Notes: generated by a model not told the origin, from the sequence alone. A stretch of 64,000 bases of DNA from Euclidia mi (GCA_944739405.2 OX123209.2:8315217-8379216); one strand, 5' to 3'; shown: positions 52,216 to 63,210, numbered from the stretch's first letter. Numbers and translations are program-made.

Positions 52216-54930
52216 AGCCTTGGATGGCAACCCGTCTAGGAGAAGGAACACTCCGAAATAAAACCAACATTCAGGGAGTATACCCGAAAACAAACCCCAA
52301 TCCAAGGTGTCAACCAACCCGTGCCGAGGGATTCGTGGCCAGAGGGCAAGCTGGTCGCAAACGGAGGGCGCATGTGTTGGTGGTCACAGGGCACAGCTGG
52401 GATTCCACCTTATCCCCGTAAAGGGCTCTGCGGGGACGGACATTTTAAATCCCTAATGCTCGTGGGAATGCTATGAGAACTGAAAATTATATTTCTCCAG
52501 ACGGCGGCGACGCGGTTCGCAACCCATCACGTCTCGTTTCCCGCGAGGACGAAAAGCGGCCTACGGAAAGCCGGTTTGCAACATTAAATGTTGGAGGAGG
52601 AATGGATGGTAAATTGAATGAAGTATGCCAGATGATGGATGATAGAAAGATTGATGTTCTATGTGTGAATGAGACAAAAAGGAAAGCTTGTGGCCCCACC
52701 AAGCATGACAGCTACGCGGCTTATTGGTCTGGGGTAGGCAGTACCACCAGAGCCTGCAAGGGAGTTGGTTTAATACTGTCTGCGCGAATGAATGAGTGCT
52801 TTAATGATAGTGCATAAATGATATGAAAGAATTATGGCAAACTTTTAAAGAAGAGATAGTATGTGTAGCGTCTGAAATATGTGGTGTGATCAAGAGAAGG
52901 AAACTACGAAAGGTTAAGAATACATGGTGGGACAAGGATGTACAATCAGCAGTGTCAGAGAAGAAGAAAGCTTGGTTAGATTGGTTGGCTGCCAGAGCAA
53001 ATGAAAGAATGGGAAAGGCAACGAGTGATGACATAGATGAAGCAAGAAAGGAGTTTGTTAGGTCAAAAAGAATAGTGAAAGAAATTGTTAAAAAGAAAAA
53101 AGAGGAAAAGAAAGATGAGTTTGATAGCAGACTATCTGAAGATTTCCGGAGAAACATAAAGTTTTTCTGGTTCGTGCAGTTCGAGGAAGAACTCAATCCT
53201 CAGAATACACGTCAATCAGAGACAAGAATGGAAAGATACTGAAATGACTCTTCAGCACGCATGATTCACATCATGCGTGCTGAAGAGATGCAAGGAGTAT
53301 TTTGAAGGTCTATTTGAAAGAACGGCGATAGAGACATCGATCGACGAAATGAATGGTAATAATAGCAATGATGAAAGCGATATTAGTGTGGATGAGATTG
53401 CGAAGGCGTTGGGAAGTATGAAATTAGGTAAGGCTGCAGGATATGATAGGATTACAGTCGAAATGCTGAAGGCTGGACAGGGCATCATAGTTGGTCAGCT
53501 GCAGCGCTTATTTAACTTGTGCTGGAGCACCGGCCGAGTACCTGATGACTGGGCCACAGCGGTGGTTGTGCCTTTTTATAAGGGAAAAGGCTCGCAACAA
53601 GACTGCAAGAACTATAGAGGCATTAGCCTTCTCAGCATTGTTGGCAAATTGTATGCGAAGGTACTGATTGAAAGAGTTATGGAAGTAACCGACAAGAAAA
53701 TATGGGATGTACAAGCAGGATTCCGAAAGGGTATGGGGTGCACGGATCAAGTCTTTTCCTTGCGGTGCGTAGCCGAAAAATTCTTGGCCAAAGGTCAAAA
53801 GGTCTATTGCGCATTCGTGGATTTGGAAAAGGCTTACGATAAAGTGGTGAGGAATGAAATGTGGTCGGTACTGTCGATGTATGGGGTGAACAGCAGCCTC
53901 ATACGAGCTCTGAAATCCCTTGATGAAGATTCTAGAGCTTGTGTGAGGAAAGATGGGTCGTACACGGATTGGTTTACCATCGAGACAGGTGTTAGACAGG
54001 GATGTGCAGCGTCGCCGTGGCTGTTCAACCTCTTCATGGACAGTTGTTTGCAAGATTTGAAAAATAGTGACTGTGGATTAAGGATGAATGAGTTACTTGT
54101 CAAATGCCTCCTTTATGCTGATGATCAGGTTATACTTGCGTCTTCAGCGGAGGAGTTGCAAGAGATGGTAACAATCATGCATGGTGCGTTAGAGAGGAAA
54201 GGAATGAAAGTGAATGTAAGTAAAACGAAAGTTATGGTTTTTGAAATGGAGGAATGCGTTACGGCTTGTAATGTTATGATCGATGGACAGCGAGTGGAGC
54301 AAGTGAATGAGTTTGTATATTTAGGTACGCTGTTTACAAAAGATGGTAAGAATGTAGAAGATATTGAAAGAAGATAAGTTAATGCAGGTAATAGAGTGAA
54401 TGGAGCTCTGAAGGCGTTTATGAATAGCCAAAACGTGTCCAAAAAGGCACGTTTGGCTGTCCATAGAGGGGTGTTAGTACCTACACTTATGTATGGTTGT
54501 GATAGTTGGGTATGGCAGAAGAGTCATGAAAGTAGAATAAATGCTGTAGAAATGAGAGCACTGCGAAGTATGTGTGGTGTTTCTTTGACTGACAGAGTAA
54601 AGAATTGTGTGATAAGATAGTGTTGTGGGGTAAAAGAAGATGTAGTGACAAGCATCGAGAAAGGTATGCTAAGATGGTTTGGGCACGTGGCGAGGATGGA
54701 TGACAAAAGACTGACCAAGCAGATATATAAGGCAAGTGTGGAAGGGACAGGACGAAGGGGAAGACCTAGGCGGACGTTCTCTGACCAGATTGGAGACATT
54801 CTAAAAACAGGACAGGTTAGAAGCACCCTGAACAGAAGAGCATGCATGAGGAATCTAATGGGACTGAATGAAGCAAGAGAGATATGTCAGGATCGTTGCA
54901 AATGGCGTTCCGTAGTCTCTTCTAAAAATT
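52216..54930 (+). pseudogene. RTE-like LINE D, internally deleted and frameshifted
   Basis: A 5' leader (52216-52470) precedes 52473-52817, the start of an AP-endonuclease (FATLNVGGGMDGKLNEVC, IDVLCVNETKRKACG). The rest of the endonuclease is deleted. 52823-53242 is the Lys-rich linker. After a palindrome at 53248-53287, 53277-54377 holds the reverse transcriptase: GKAAGYDRITVEML, FVDLEKAYDKVVRNEMW (Asp), TGVRQGCAASPWLFNLFMD and KCLLYADDQVILASS (Asp pair). A TAA at 54375-54377 and another near 54618 precede GMLRWFGHVARMDDKRL and RRACMRNLMGLNEAREIC. The 3' tail is cut off at 54930. Confidence 0.9.
53248..53287. repeat. Fold-back hairpin in LINE D, 17-bp perfect arms
   Basis: 53248-53264 and 53271-53287 are exact reverse complements with a 6-bp spacer, at the join between linker and RT frames. 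Confidence 0.95.
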
Positions 54931-55267
54931 TCTATATATATATTGTGACGGCCGATGTCATGTCAAACCGTCGTCACGAAACACAATAATTAGCAAAGAG
55001 GTTTGAAGACTATTTTATTATTTGGAAATGAGTTTTTAATTCGATGACGTATACATTTTGTCAAGTGTTCGCCAAATTCACCAGTCATTGACAACAAGGC
55101 GATGGCCGTGCGGATAACACATTCAGTTCACGTTCTGAAGGCGTGGGTTCAAATCCCAGTCATAACTGTTACGTGGATTTTGGTTTTTATGAAATTTGGA
55201 AAATGTTTATGAATATTTGGCAAATATTTAAAAGATTATTTAAATATTTCGAGTAAAAATTAGAAAA

Positions 55268-55285
55268 TTCTAGAAACTTCAGGAA
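55268..55285 (+). promoter_or_regulatory. Heat-shock element 1 (four pentamers)
   Basis: TTCTAGAAACTTCAGGAA, an exact alternation of TTC and GAA with 2-base gaps, the binding pattern of trimeric heat-shock factor. Confidence 0.8.
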
Positions 55286-55356
55286 GGAATGGAAAGGTTA
55301 AAAAGAGATAGGAGATGGAAACACAAATTTAAATATTTCGAATAAAGATTAGAAAA

Positions 55357-55374
55357 TTCTAGAAACTTCAAGAA
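55357..55374 (+). promoter_or_regulatory. Heat-shock element 2 (four pentamers)
   Basis: TTCTAGAAACTTCAAGAA, the duplicated partner of element 1, 94 bp upstream of the TATA box. Confidence 0.8.
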
Positions 55375-55467
55375 GGAATGGAAAGGTTAAAAAGAGACAG
55401 GAGATAGAAAAACAATTGAATTATGAAATGACGATCGAAATTAGTGAATCTAGAACATTCCTAGGGG

Positions 55468-55475
55468 TATATAAG
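55468..55475 (+). promoter_or_regulatory. LTR TATA box
   Basis: TATATAAG, about 30 bp upstream of an initiator-like GCCAGTTT at 55496-55503. Confidence 0.7.
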
Positions 55476-55914
55476 GCGGTGTAGATGCGCTGAGCGCCAG
55501 TTTAAGTTGAAAAGTGGTAAAGTGAAGAAGAAGAAGGAAGAAGTAAAAGGAAGAAAGAAGAAGTAGTAAAAAAAAGTGAAGTGAAAGTATAGTGCAGTAA
55601 AGTGCAGTGAAGTGCAGTGAAAAGTGCAGTGCAAAAGACGCTAGTGTTGGTGCTGTCTGCGTCGAAATTAAACGGCGTGTCGTGTGTGAAATCGAATAAA
55701 GTGTTATAAGTGCTACTCGGTGTTTCCTTCCAATCCCGTTACCCCGTCCGTAACAATATTATATATTACCTGTACCTATATATATATAGGTATATAATAT
55801 TCTCAATATATTCTTGCATGAGGCAATACTAATTATCTCATAAAATAAAATATTGACGATATTAGAATAATATTTTAATCATATTTTACATAATTCTTTG
55901 TGTAATTTTTAACT

Positions 55915-57356
55915 ATGTTTAAAAAATATAAGCAATATATGTTGTATTTTGTTCTAACGCTACTGCATTTAGTAATATTAAATTATCCTTCCACAGATAT
56001 AACAGGACCACTGCGCACTAAAATCAAGAATCTCCGTTCTGAAATATCACGTCTCCGCAAAAAAGGAGCTTCATTCAAGGCCAGACTGAAGAGTGCGGAA
56101 AATGTTTCCACCGACTCTTTATTGCAACGGTTCGGCAGTTCTTTGAAAAAACCTGCCCAGCTATTCCTGGGTATACAACTGCAATCATCAAAAAAGGCAA
56201 AGGGGCGATATTTCACGACGGAAGAGAAGATCCTATCTTTATCTATGTATAAAAAAAATCCCAAAGCCTATGGTTTCCTGACCAAAATGTTTACGTTCCC
56301 ATCTGCAAAAACCATGAAACGGTTATTAAGTACTGTTAAGATATCGCCAGGAATAAATCCCATCATTTTTCAAAAAATTAAAACGACCTTACGTGAAAAA
56401 AATTAAGCCGATCATTTGTGTAGCCTGATATTCGATGAAATGTCTTTGACTCTCCAAATATTTTTTAATTCAATTATAACGCCCAAAAGGACTCTTTTGA
56501 AGGTTTTGCAAAGAATAATAAAATAAAATTTCCAACCATGCTTTAGTCTTCATGGTAAAAGGCTTAAGGCAATACTTCAAGGAACCTGTTGCTTATTATT
56601 TTACGGCGGATCTCAATAAAATTGAGCTAAAAAGTTTAATTTTAGAGGTAGCTAAATATGTCCAAAGTGCTGGGCTGCAAATTATTAATACAGTTTGTGA
56701 TCAAAGCACGGTAAATGTGGGTGCTATCTCGGATTTGGTCAGTGAAACCAAGGCGAAATATTTGAGACAGGGCAAAGAATGGCGTTACCAGCACATGATT
56801 ATTAATGGGGCAAAAATTATACCCCTCTTCGATGTTCCACATTTAATTAAAGGCATTCGTAATAATTTATTGACAAAAGAATTGTTATATACATGAAATA
56901 ACGTGGAAAAATGTATTAAATGGGAATATTACGACAAAGTTTATTCAGCCAATAAATCGTACGGAGAATTGAGATTATTGGACAAAATTACTGAAGAGCA
57001 CATAAACCCTGAAACAAATACCAAAATTAGGGTTAAATCGGCTACTCAATTATTCACTGGCTACTGAGCATTTAACTGCCAGGTGAGATCTGCCTGTAGA
57101 GTGCAGGCAGTTAATCGAATTTACGTTATTAATTGATAACATTTTTGACTCATTAAATGTGAACACATTTTATGTCCTTAATGGGAAAATATATAAAGGG
57201 CCCGTTAAAAAGCACTCGCCTCACCACGAGTTATGGAGCAAATCCAAAGTAATTTAAAAAACTATTAAATTTAGATATATACTGTAAAACAGCCGGCAAC
57301 AAATCTCGATTAATCAAAACGACCGTACCATCTGTTACAAATTTTATTAAAACTAT
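55915..57356 (+). pseudogene. P-element-like transposase, part 1 (coiled coil and catalytic start)
   Basis: 55915-56406 encodes a leucine-zipper-like region (KIKNLRSEISRLRKKGASF) and then RYFTTEEKILSLSMYKKNPK, KAYGFLTKMFTFPSAKTMKR, standard for P/THAP9 transposases. After a stop, LIFDEMSLTL (first catalytic Asp region) follows in another frame near 56430. 56552-56896 encodes EPVAYYFTADLNK, IINTVCDQSTVNVGAISDL (second Asp region) and IPLFDVPHLIKGIRNNLL. 56900-57356 is broken but ends at TNFIKTI, exactly where a solo LTR enters. The N-terminal THAP finger is missing. Confidence 0.85.
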
Positions 57357-57799
57357 TGTTACGAGCTGGGGTTCGACGATAAATTATATACACTATGCCA
57401 GAAAACTGTACTTTATTTTCTGACACAAACACACACTTATTTTCACAACACTAATAAACACACTTATTTCACACTTAATTCTCAGCACTAATAAAACACA
57501 CTTACTTCGAACACTTTTCCACTTCACTAAACACTTCTGAATTACTTCCTTCGCTTCTTGTTTATCGCTCCAATATTCAATTGTAACTGTCTCCGGTCCG
57601 TTCGCTCGCGCTCTATTTATACTGGCCGGATAACATCACGAGCGCATTCTAGATGTTTCCACAAAACTGTCGAAATAATCGAGAACAGTCGATACTCGAT
57701 ACAGCAACGCCATCTAGTACAGAGTAGATGAATTACCTTTAAACCACCGATACATTCAATCTCTTCTAGTATCCCCATTCACCGATAGATGGCGTAACA
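57357..57799 (-). mobile_element. Solo LTR (443 bp, CTAT duplication) inside the P-like gene
   Basis: Ends TGTTACG...CGTAACA with CTAT at 57353-57356 and 57800-57803. On the minus strand TATAAATAG (57613-57621) and AATAAA (57412-57417) show the direction of transcription. About 26 bp upstream of the TATA box, GAAACATCTAGAA (57647-57659) is an imperfect heat-shock element (two of three pentamers perfect). The P transposase frame reads on across the empty site. Confidence 0.85.
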
Positions 57800-57803
57800 C
57801 TAT

Positions 57804-58651
57804 TGAAGGTATGGAGGCAATCTGGAGAATAATGTCCCAGAAATATGGTTTCGACGCACTTTTGACACGAAATTTTAATCAAGACCCAATAGAAAATTTG
57901 TTTGGGAACATCAGAAGTTATGGGGCGAGAAATAATTCTCCTAATACTGTCTGCTTTGAAGGTGCTTATAAAGCATTGTTATTAAATAATTATAACTCGC
58001 CCCATTCAGCCAGAGCAAATTGTGAAGAAGACTCGAATGAGTGTCTTCAAACTTTAGAGTTCTTCTTCACAGAAAATAATGTCACTCCTACTTCTGATGC
58101 TCCCAAGGAAAACATTATAGAATTGACTGAAGAAATATTTAATAATAATACAGAAACTGATGCAGGTCAACGAAATTATGTTTGTGGTTGGGTCCTGACA
58201 AAATGTCTAAAAAATATTGTAAAGACATGCAAAAGTTGCAGGCAAAACCTTATAGACATGGGAGATAAAAATACTAATAATTCTTTTATAAAAGCCAAAG
58301 AGTAGATAGAGAGAGAGAGATAGTAAAGAGTTGGAAACATGCTTTCAAGACCTTCAGAGTATAATAATTACATCAATAAAAAGAAATGTGCCAATAAACA
58401 ATGTTACAGAAAACATTAAATTAGTAGCAGATGTGATGGTCCAATATCCTTTTAATTGTATTGTACATCAAGCAAAATTAAAGGAATATTTTATTAACAC
58501 GACCTTAAACATTATTTTATACAGCTGGTATAGATCAGTCAATCGGATTTTAGGTGGCAAAATAAATTACGATGGTGAGGACGAAGTAAAAGTTGCTGAC
58601 CAAAAATATTATAATAAGCACAAGCACTATAAAAATAAAAATAAAATGTAA
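57804..58651 (+). pseudogene. P-element-like transposase, part 2 (C-terminal)
   Basis: The frame continues from TNFIKTI into EGMEAIWRIMSQKYGFDALL, NQDPIENLFGNIRSYG (the conserved C-terminal acidic motif), SPHSARANCEEDSNE and YVCGWVLTKCLKNI to 58305. 58331-58651 adds a further C-terminal part (PFNCIVHQAKLKEYF, NRILGGKINYDGE) in a second frame. There is one shift between the two. A shorter relative is at 10860-11480. Confidence 0.85.
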
Positions 58652-59099
58652 TGAAATGATCCAAGTTGTTTTTTATTTACTAAATTCCCACCATTATTCA
58701 GTGTATTCGTTTTTTTGTGCTCACTGGCATCAGTGAGCACACATCTTGTCCTACTAGTAGGACCACAAATTTTAATTCTTAACTCCTCGTGGTCCTACTA
58801 TAGAGTTTGATTAATAAATGTAATTTTTTTATCATCCTATATAAGTATAATCGCGGCGAACAGTTTTGGGGAACATAAAAACTTTTAAACTAAATATTGT
58901 TCGACAATGTCAGGACATCGATGATAATTAAAATTGACATATTATATTTGTCACATAATATGTCATTAAAATCGTGCATATTTTTTTGTTTCTGATTTCG
59001 ATTTTCTGGTTTCTTCTGGTTTAATAAAATTTTAAGACTCTCGTCTAAAATCTCTGTTGAGATGTCTGAAGAACTAGTTTTTCTTAAGAGAAAACGCGG
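58652..59099. other. Non-coding, with two hairpins
   Basis: TGTGCTCACTG at 58716-58726 is mirrored at 58731-58741, and TAGTAGGACCAC at 58755-58766 is mirrored at 58789-58800. A minus-strand frame at 59102-58890 is unrecognised. Confidence 0.5.
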
Positions 59100-59520
59100 C
59101 ACTGTGTTACTGCTCGACGGATGGCAGTATTATAAACAACGTGCCTACAAGAATGGACATGTTATATGGATACGCAGTAGAGATAGTAGGACTTTGCACA
59201 GTTTTGTCTAGGGCTCTTATAGATGAAGGTGTAGAGTACATAAAGACTGAAATATCCAGAACACAAAAAATGTCTAAATTTATGAAATACTTTAATAGCA
59301 TTTGGTTAAGGAACGCTGATTGCGTGTCTCTGTGGTGTGTGTATGGAGAAAGACACAAAAACAATAACGTCATCGAAAGTTGGCACTACTAACTCAATAA
59401 ACACATGAAAAAACGGAGCCCGATATCTTTCCTGCGTTTGTTAAATGTGCTGATCGAGAGGGAACCTGACCAAGAAAATGAATCATCAAAAAGACAAGTA
59501 CACAGATCGTGATGACTTGT
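59100..59520 (+). pseudogene. Mutator-like (MULE) transposase, C-terminal fragment
   Basis: The frame 59141-59392 encodes KFMKYFNSIWLRNAD, LWCVYGERHKNNNVIESWHY and then, after a stop, LNKHMKKRSPISFLRLLNVL. The order Tyr-Phe ... Trp ... Asn-Asn-x-Glu-x-Trp-His is the end of an insect MULE transposase, with the Glu in NNVIESWH matching the last catalytic residue. The N-terminal DNA-binding and most of the catalytic domain are missing. Confidence 0.65.
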
Positions 59521-59594
59521 CAACTGCAATTAATTCATGGGGAAATAAGCGTGGGCCATTTTCTAGAAAAATTACGTTAATGATTATTATCACA

Positions 59595-60100
59595 TCAAAC
59601 CTTTAAGCGCTCTTACGCACTAGCGGTTAACCGCGGGGGCGGCTAATCGCGCGGTCAGCCGCATTTACAATTTAGTATGCAACGGCTTATGATTGAACGC
59701 ACTTAACCGCCACAAAATTTCAACCGCGGCGGTTGAATGGAGGGCCGCGGCCCGCTTCGCGGCTAGCCGCCATCTTGTGTATACGCACTGACGGTCAGTT
59801 ACCGGCGAGCCGCCAGTGAAGTATCACGTATTTTGAGTTGCGCAGCCATGAACTTCGACACAGAGAAATTCATTGTTGAAATCCAACAACGTGAAGCCAT
59901 TTGGAATTGTGAAGGAGCAGTATATAAGAATAGATTTAAAACGGAAACAATGGGAAGAATTAGTAAATATTTTTGGAAAAGAGGAGATGACAACAGAGGA
60001 AATAAAAAGTCTTGGTAAGTATTTATTATATTACAATTATACTTAAACGAAACTACACGTACTTTAAACATCTTAGAACATAATAAATACGTCTATTTTC
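59595..60100 (+). pseudogene. Harbinger-type terminus and MADF protein exon
   Basis: 59595-59780 is rich in CCGCGGC-type inverted motifs, typical of subterminal sequence. 59833-60018 encodes MNFDTEKFIVEIQQREAIWN, EGAVYKNRFKTETMGRI and YFWKRGDD, a MADF DNA-binding domain, and reaches a GTAAGT donor near 60016. In Harbinger elements a MADF or Myb-like protein partners the transposase, which faces it on the minus strand (60103-60545). Confidence 0.7.
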
Positions 60101-60102
60101 AG

Positions 60103-60545
60103 TTAAATCATATTTCTTCGCCATTCTAATTTCCCATCAGTCATAAAATATTCGGCAAACAATTCTCTGTATCTTAACGCAGTTTTATTGTTCCTTCTTA
60201 ACCCTTCCTGTGTTACATTTTCTGGCAAAGGGCAACTAAGTGAGTCGTCGAAACAATAACCATCTCGGTCTCTTACAAAATTATGTAAGACACAAGTAGC
60301 ATTTATGATATCTTTTGCTAGAGCGAATTGAACATTTAGAGGTCTATGAAATAAACGCCACTTGTTTGCATAAATTCCAAAACTACATTCTACATATCTT
60401 CTTGCTCTAGAAAGCCTGTAATTAAAGGTTCTTTTGGTTTCATCCAAATCTTTTTTTGCGTAAGGGCGCATTAAATTCGTAGATAACGCAAATACCTCGT
60501 CGCCTACAAAAACGTATGGGATACATTTCTCGCTGCTTTGTGAAA
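60103..60545 (-). pseudogene. PIF/Harbinger transposase, C-terminal part, truncated
   Basis: From 60545 down: CIPYVFVGDEVFALSTNLMR (second catalytic Asp in VGDE), then 60471-60103: KRTFNYRLSRARRYVECSFG (catalytic Glu), IYANKWRLFHRPLN, INATCVLHNFVRD and TALRYRELFAEYFM to a stop. The frame is open for about 145 codons. The first catalytic Asp and N-terminus are lost at 60545, where a LINE fragment begins. Confidence 0.85.
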
Positions 60546-60549
60546 TAGG

Positions 60550-60915
60550 TTGTGGCTCTGGAACGCACGAGGCGAGGCGGTGCGGAGTGGATGCCGGGTG
60601 CCTCTAATGAGGTGTGACCTTAAACCAGGACTGTCAACTGTGTCGGCGATTGTATGTTTGAAGCAAACTGTCAAGTACTACTCCGATAGGAGCACAGCTG
60701 TTTATGCCTATTTTCTCGACATCTCGAGGGCGTTTGACCTGGTTAGCTATGATATCATATGGCAAAAATTAAATGACACCTCAATGCCCCCTGAACTGGT
60801 AGATATCTTCAAGCACTGGTATCTTAACCAGGTTAACGTCGTTCGATGGTCGAGTGCGCTGTCGGAGCCGTACAGGTTGGAGTGTGTAGCTTCACGGCTT
60901 ATCTTCCAAATTTAC
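60550..60915 (+). pseudogene. Non-LTR reverse transcriptase fragment (LINE E)
   Basis: The frame 60550-60927 encodes LKPGLSTVSAIVCLKQTVKY, AYFLDISRAFDLVSYDIIW (first catalytic Asp) and SALSEPYRLECVASRL. It is cut at both ends. The clade cannot be fixed; it differs from LINEs A-D. Confidence 0.75.
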
Positions 60916-60928
60916 TTTTTTATGTAAA

Positions 60929-62370
60929 ATGTGTGAACAACAATTTGTAATCATTAACGACACTGATAATTGTTTTCCAATAAATACATGTGCTGTAGCT
61001 GGTGCAATTTCAATTGGTTGTGGTCATTCTCAGCTACAAGAGTTTTCATCAGCCATGAATTTGCCATTGATTTCTCAGAAAACTTACCAAAAGAACCACA
61101 CATTACTGTCTGAAAACTGGCGGCAACTTAGCAGCTGAGGAAGAGAAAATTATGGCTATAGCAGAAGGCAGGGTCACAAAAAATTGTACGCCTATCCTAG
61201 ATGTACTAGCAGATGGTGAGTACGGTAAAAGGTCGTACAAAAAAATTATTCAGCATTATCTGGCGCTGCTGCAATCATAGGCAGAAAAACAGGCAAACTT
61301 TTATATTTAGTAGTCCGAAATAAATATTGCTACCATTGTGAAAAAAACAACAGAGCCTGAACATTTCTGTTCGAAAAACTATTCCGGCCCGTCCACAGGA
61401 ATGGACAGTGAAATCATAGTGTAAGGTTTTAAGCATTCGTTAGCTACCCACACGGTCTGATTTATGGACGACTAATTTCTGATGGTGACTCAAATACTTA
61501 TTCAAAAATTTTGCAGGCAAGACTTTATCCCGATATTACTGTCGAAAAAGTAGAATGTAGAAACCATTTACTGAGAAATTTTTGTAACAAAATGATGAAT
61601 CTGCAAACTGAAACCAAATATTTAAAAAGTCATAAAAAGTTGATAACCCCATTGCGAATTCTGAGTATAAGATCTTGCATAACCAAATGGTACAAAAAAA
61701 TTAAAATGATCCCTGCCCAGAAGAGCAAAAATTATTTGAGGACATTTTACAAGCACATCGTCACGCTTTTCATGACCACCTTCAATGCAAAACTCAATTC
61801 TACATAAAAACGGGAGATTTGGAGCAAAATGATGTTCTAAAGTTCTAAATGACTTTCAGCTAAGTTCTCTGTGGCAGAAAATTTGTATAATGATATTATT
61901 GCTGGCCATGCTCGAAGTTTACTTCATGACGTAGACAGTAACGTTGTAGAACGCTATAGTAGCATCATAGCCAAATATGTAGGAGGAAAGAGAGTTATTT
62001 TTCCTCAAAAGCTCATATCAGATGCATTGCTTGAGCAGTGTTGTTCAATGACACAAAAACTCCTTAGTAAAATATATACAAAAAGAAAAAGAAGGCTTGT
62101 TTTCAGTAAAAAACAAGACGATAAGGATTATGGCCAGTCCTGTAAAAAGCCCGATATGAAATGATAGAAATACTGGACAAAATGAAAGACGAGTTTATGA
62201 AAAAAAATAAAACTTCTAATTTGGAACGAGCAACAATTGAAAGTAAAACTGTTTTACAAAGTGATAGTGGAGAATGGTTAGAGATGAGAAGATCTTTATT
62301 GACTGCATACAATTTCGGCAGAGTTATAAATTCTTTATCGAAACAAAATTTACCATGTGGAATCCATTAG
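60929..62370 (+). pseudogene. Mutator-like transposase with YqaJ tail, degraded
   Basis: 60929-61138 encodes TCAVAGAISIGCGHSQLQEF and MNLPLISQKTYQK. Broken frames to 61500 give EEEKIMAIAEG, VLADGEYGKRSYKK (catalytic Asp), NKYCYHCEKN and SGPSTGMDSEI. 61511-61807 gives KVECRNHLLRNFCNKM. 61871-62164 gives AGHARSLLHDVDSNVVERY and KYVGGKRVIF. 62161-62370 ends with SGEWLEMRRSLLTAYNFGRV, the start of a YqaJ nuclease. The motif order fits an insect transposase related to Mutator. Numerous stops are present. Confidence 0.7.
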
Positions 62371-62461
62371 ACATCGCCAAGTAAACGAAAAAACTGCACT
62401 TGCACAATTGGCTATACAAGAGTGAAAACGCTAAGACCCTGTGGTTTGTTTATAGATCAAG

Positions 62462-62830
62462 AATTAGCGATAGCCTCGTGGAGATACCAACAGACTGCCC
62501 CATGCAGAGGGTATCGGGTTCGAATCCACGGCGTGCACCAATGACTTTTCGGAGTTATGTGCGTATTGAAAGGTTAATTATCGCTTGTCCCGTGCCTCGG
62601 AGAGCACGTTAAGCCGTCGGTCCCGGTGGTCATGATGATCTTTATCTTTGACAGTCGTTACAGGGCGTCAGTACCTTCTAAATAAACTGACACTAGTCTA
62701 AACCATAGAATATCGCTATCCCTTCGGGTTGCAGACAGGCAGTCGCTCTGTGGAAAAGCTAATATACAGCCAAATCCGGTTAGACTAGTAAGCGGACCCC
62801 AGATTAAAACTGGGATAACGGTAAGAGAAT
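62462..62830 (+). mobile_element. tRNA-derived SINE, second copy of the family at 197-571
   Basis: Head TAGCGATAGCCTCGTGGAGA with B box GGTTCGAATCC, the same body (CACGTTAAGCCGTCGGTCCC; AAATCCGGTTAGACTAG) and a GA/ATG-rich 3' end. The target duplication is not clear. Sequence differences from copy 1 are few. Confidence 0.9.
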
Positions 62831-63049
62831 GATGATGGGGAGGAGCAGCTAAAACAAAAATGATTAATCTTGAACGAGCTTAAAGAGCGGTCCTAAAGGT
62901 AGCTCTCTTTCTCTTGTTACTTCATCCTACGGTAGATGTATATCAAAAAATAATGTTCTGACAGTTCGACAACTTTTTATTTATCGCATAACAGTTATGT
63001 CCCACTCATTGTGTAACTACGACCCATTATTAAATGCAACAAAACGCCG
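62831..63049. other. No gene seen
   Basis: Short non-coding gap between SINE and LINE fragment. Confidence 0.4.
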
Positions 63050-63210
63050 CAAACACAGAGTCTATCAAGATCCAAGTCCATATTTATACAAAAAAAATCC
63101 TTCCTTGCAATATATAGCTTAAATAAATACAAGTTAAAACTAACTTTGACATCATGGTTGCGAAAGTTATCATATGAGGACACTGAAAATCTACTGATTC
63201 CGATTATTTA
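63050..63210 (+). pseudogene. LINE C-family 3' coding end
   Basis: Encodes LTSWLRKLSYEDTENLLIPI before a stop near 63210, matching the end of LINE C (KWLTSLTYDETENLLSNI). 5'-truncated. Confidence 0.7.

Larger units (their letters stand above)
54944..55755 (+). mobile_element. Solo LTR (812 bp, ATAT duplication) with tandem heat-shock elements
   Basis: Starts TGTGACGGCCGATG and ends CCGTCCGTAACA. ATAT at 54940-54943 and 55756-55759 is the target duplication. A duplicated unit of about 89 bp (near 55241-55408) carries, twice, TTCnnGAAnnTTCnnGAA (55268-55285 and 55357-55374), each with four perfect heat-shock pentamers in phase. A third GAACATTC lies at 55453-55460, 8 bp before TATATAAG (55468-55475). 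AATAAA is at about 55697. A tRNA-like piece with a B box (GGGTTCAAATCCCA) sits at 55100-55167. No coding region. Confidence 0.85.

Noticed and set aside
55100..55167. tRNA gene inside the solo LTR
   Set aside because: The T arm is good (GGGTTCAAATCCCA) but the acceptor stem and anticodon arm do not pair convincingly. Kept as a tRNA-like piece.
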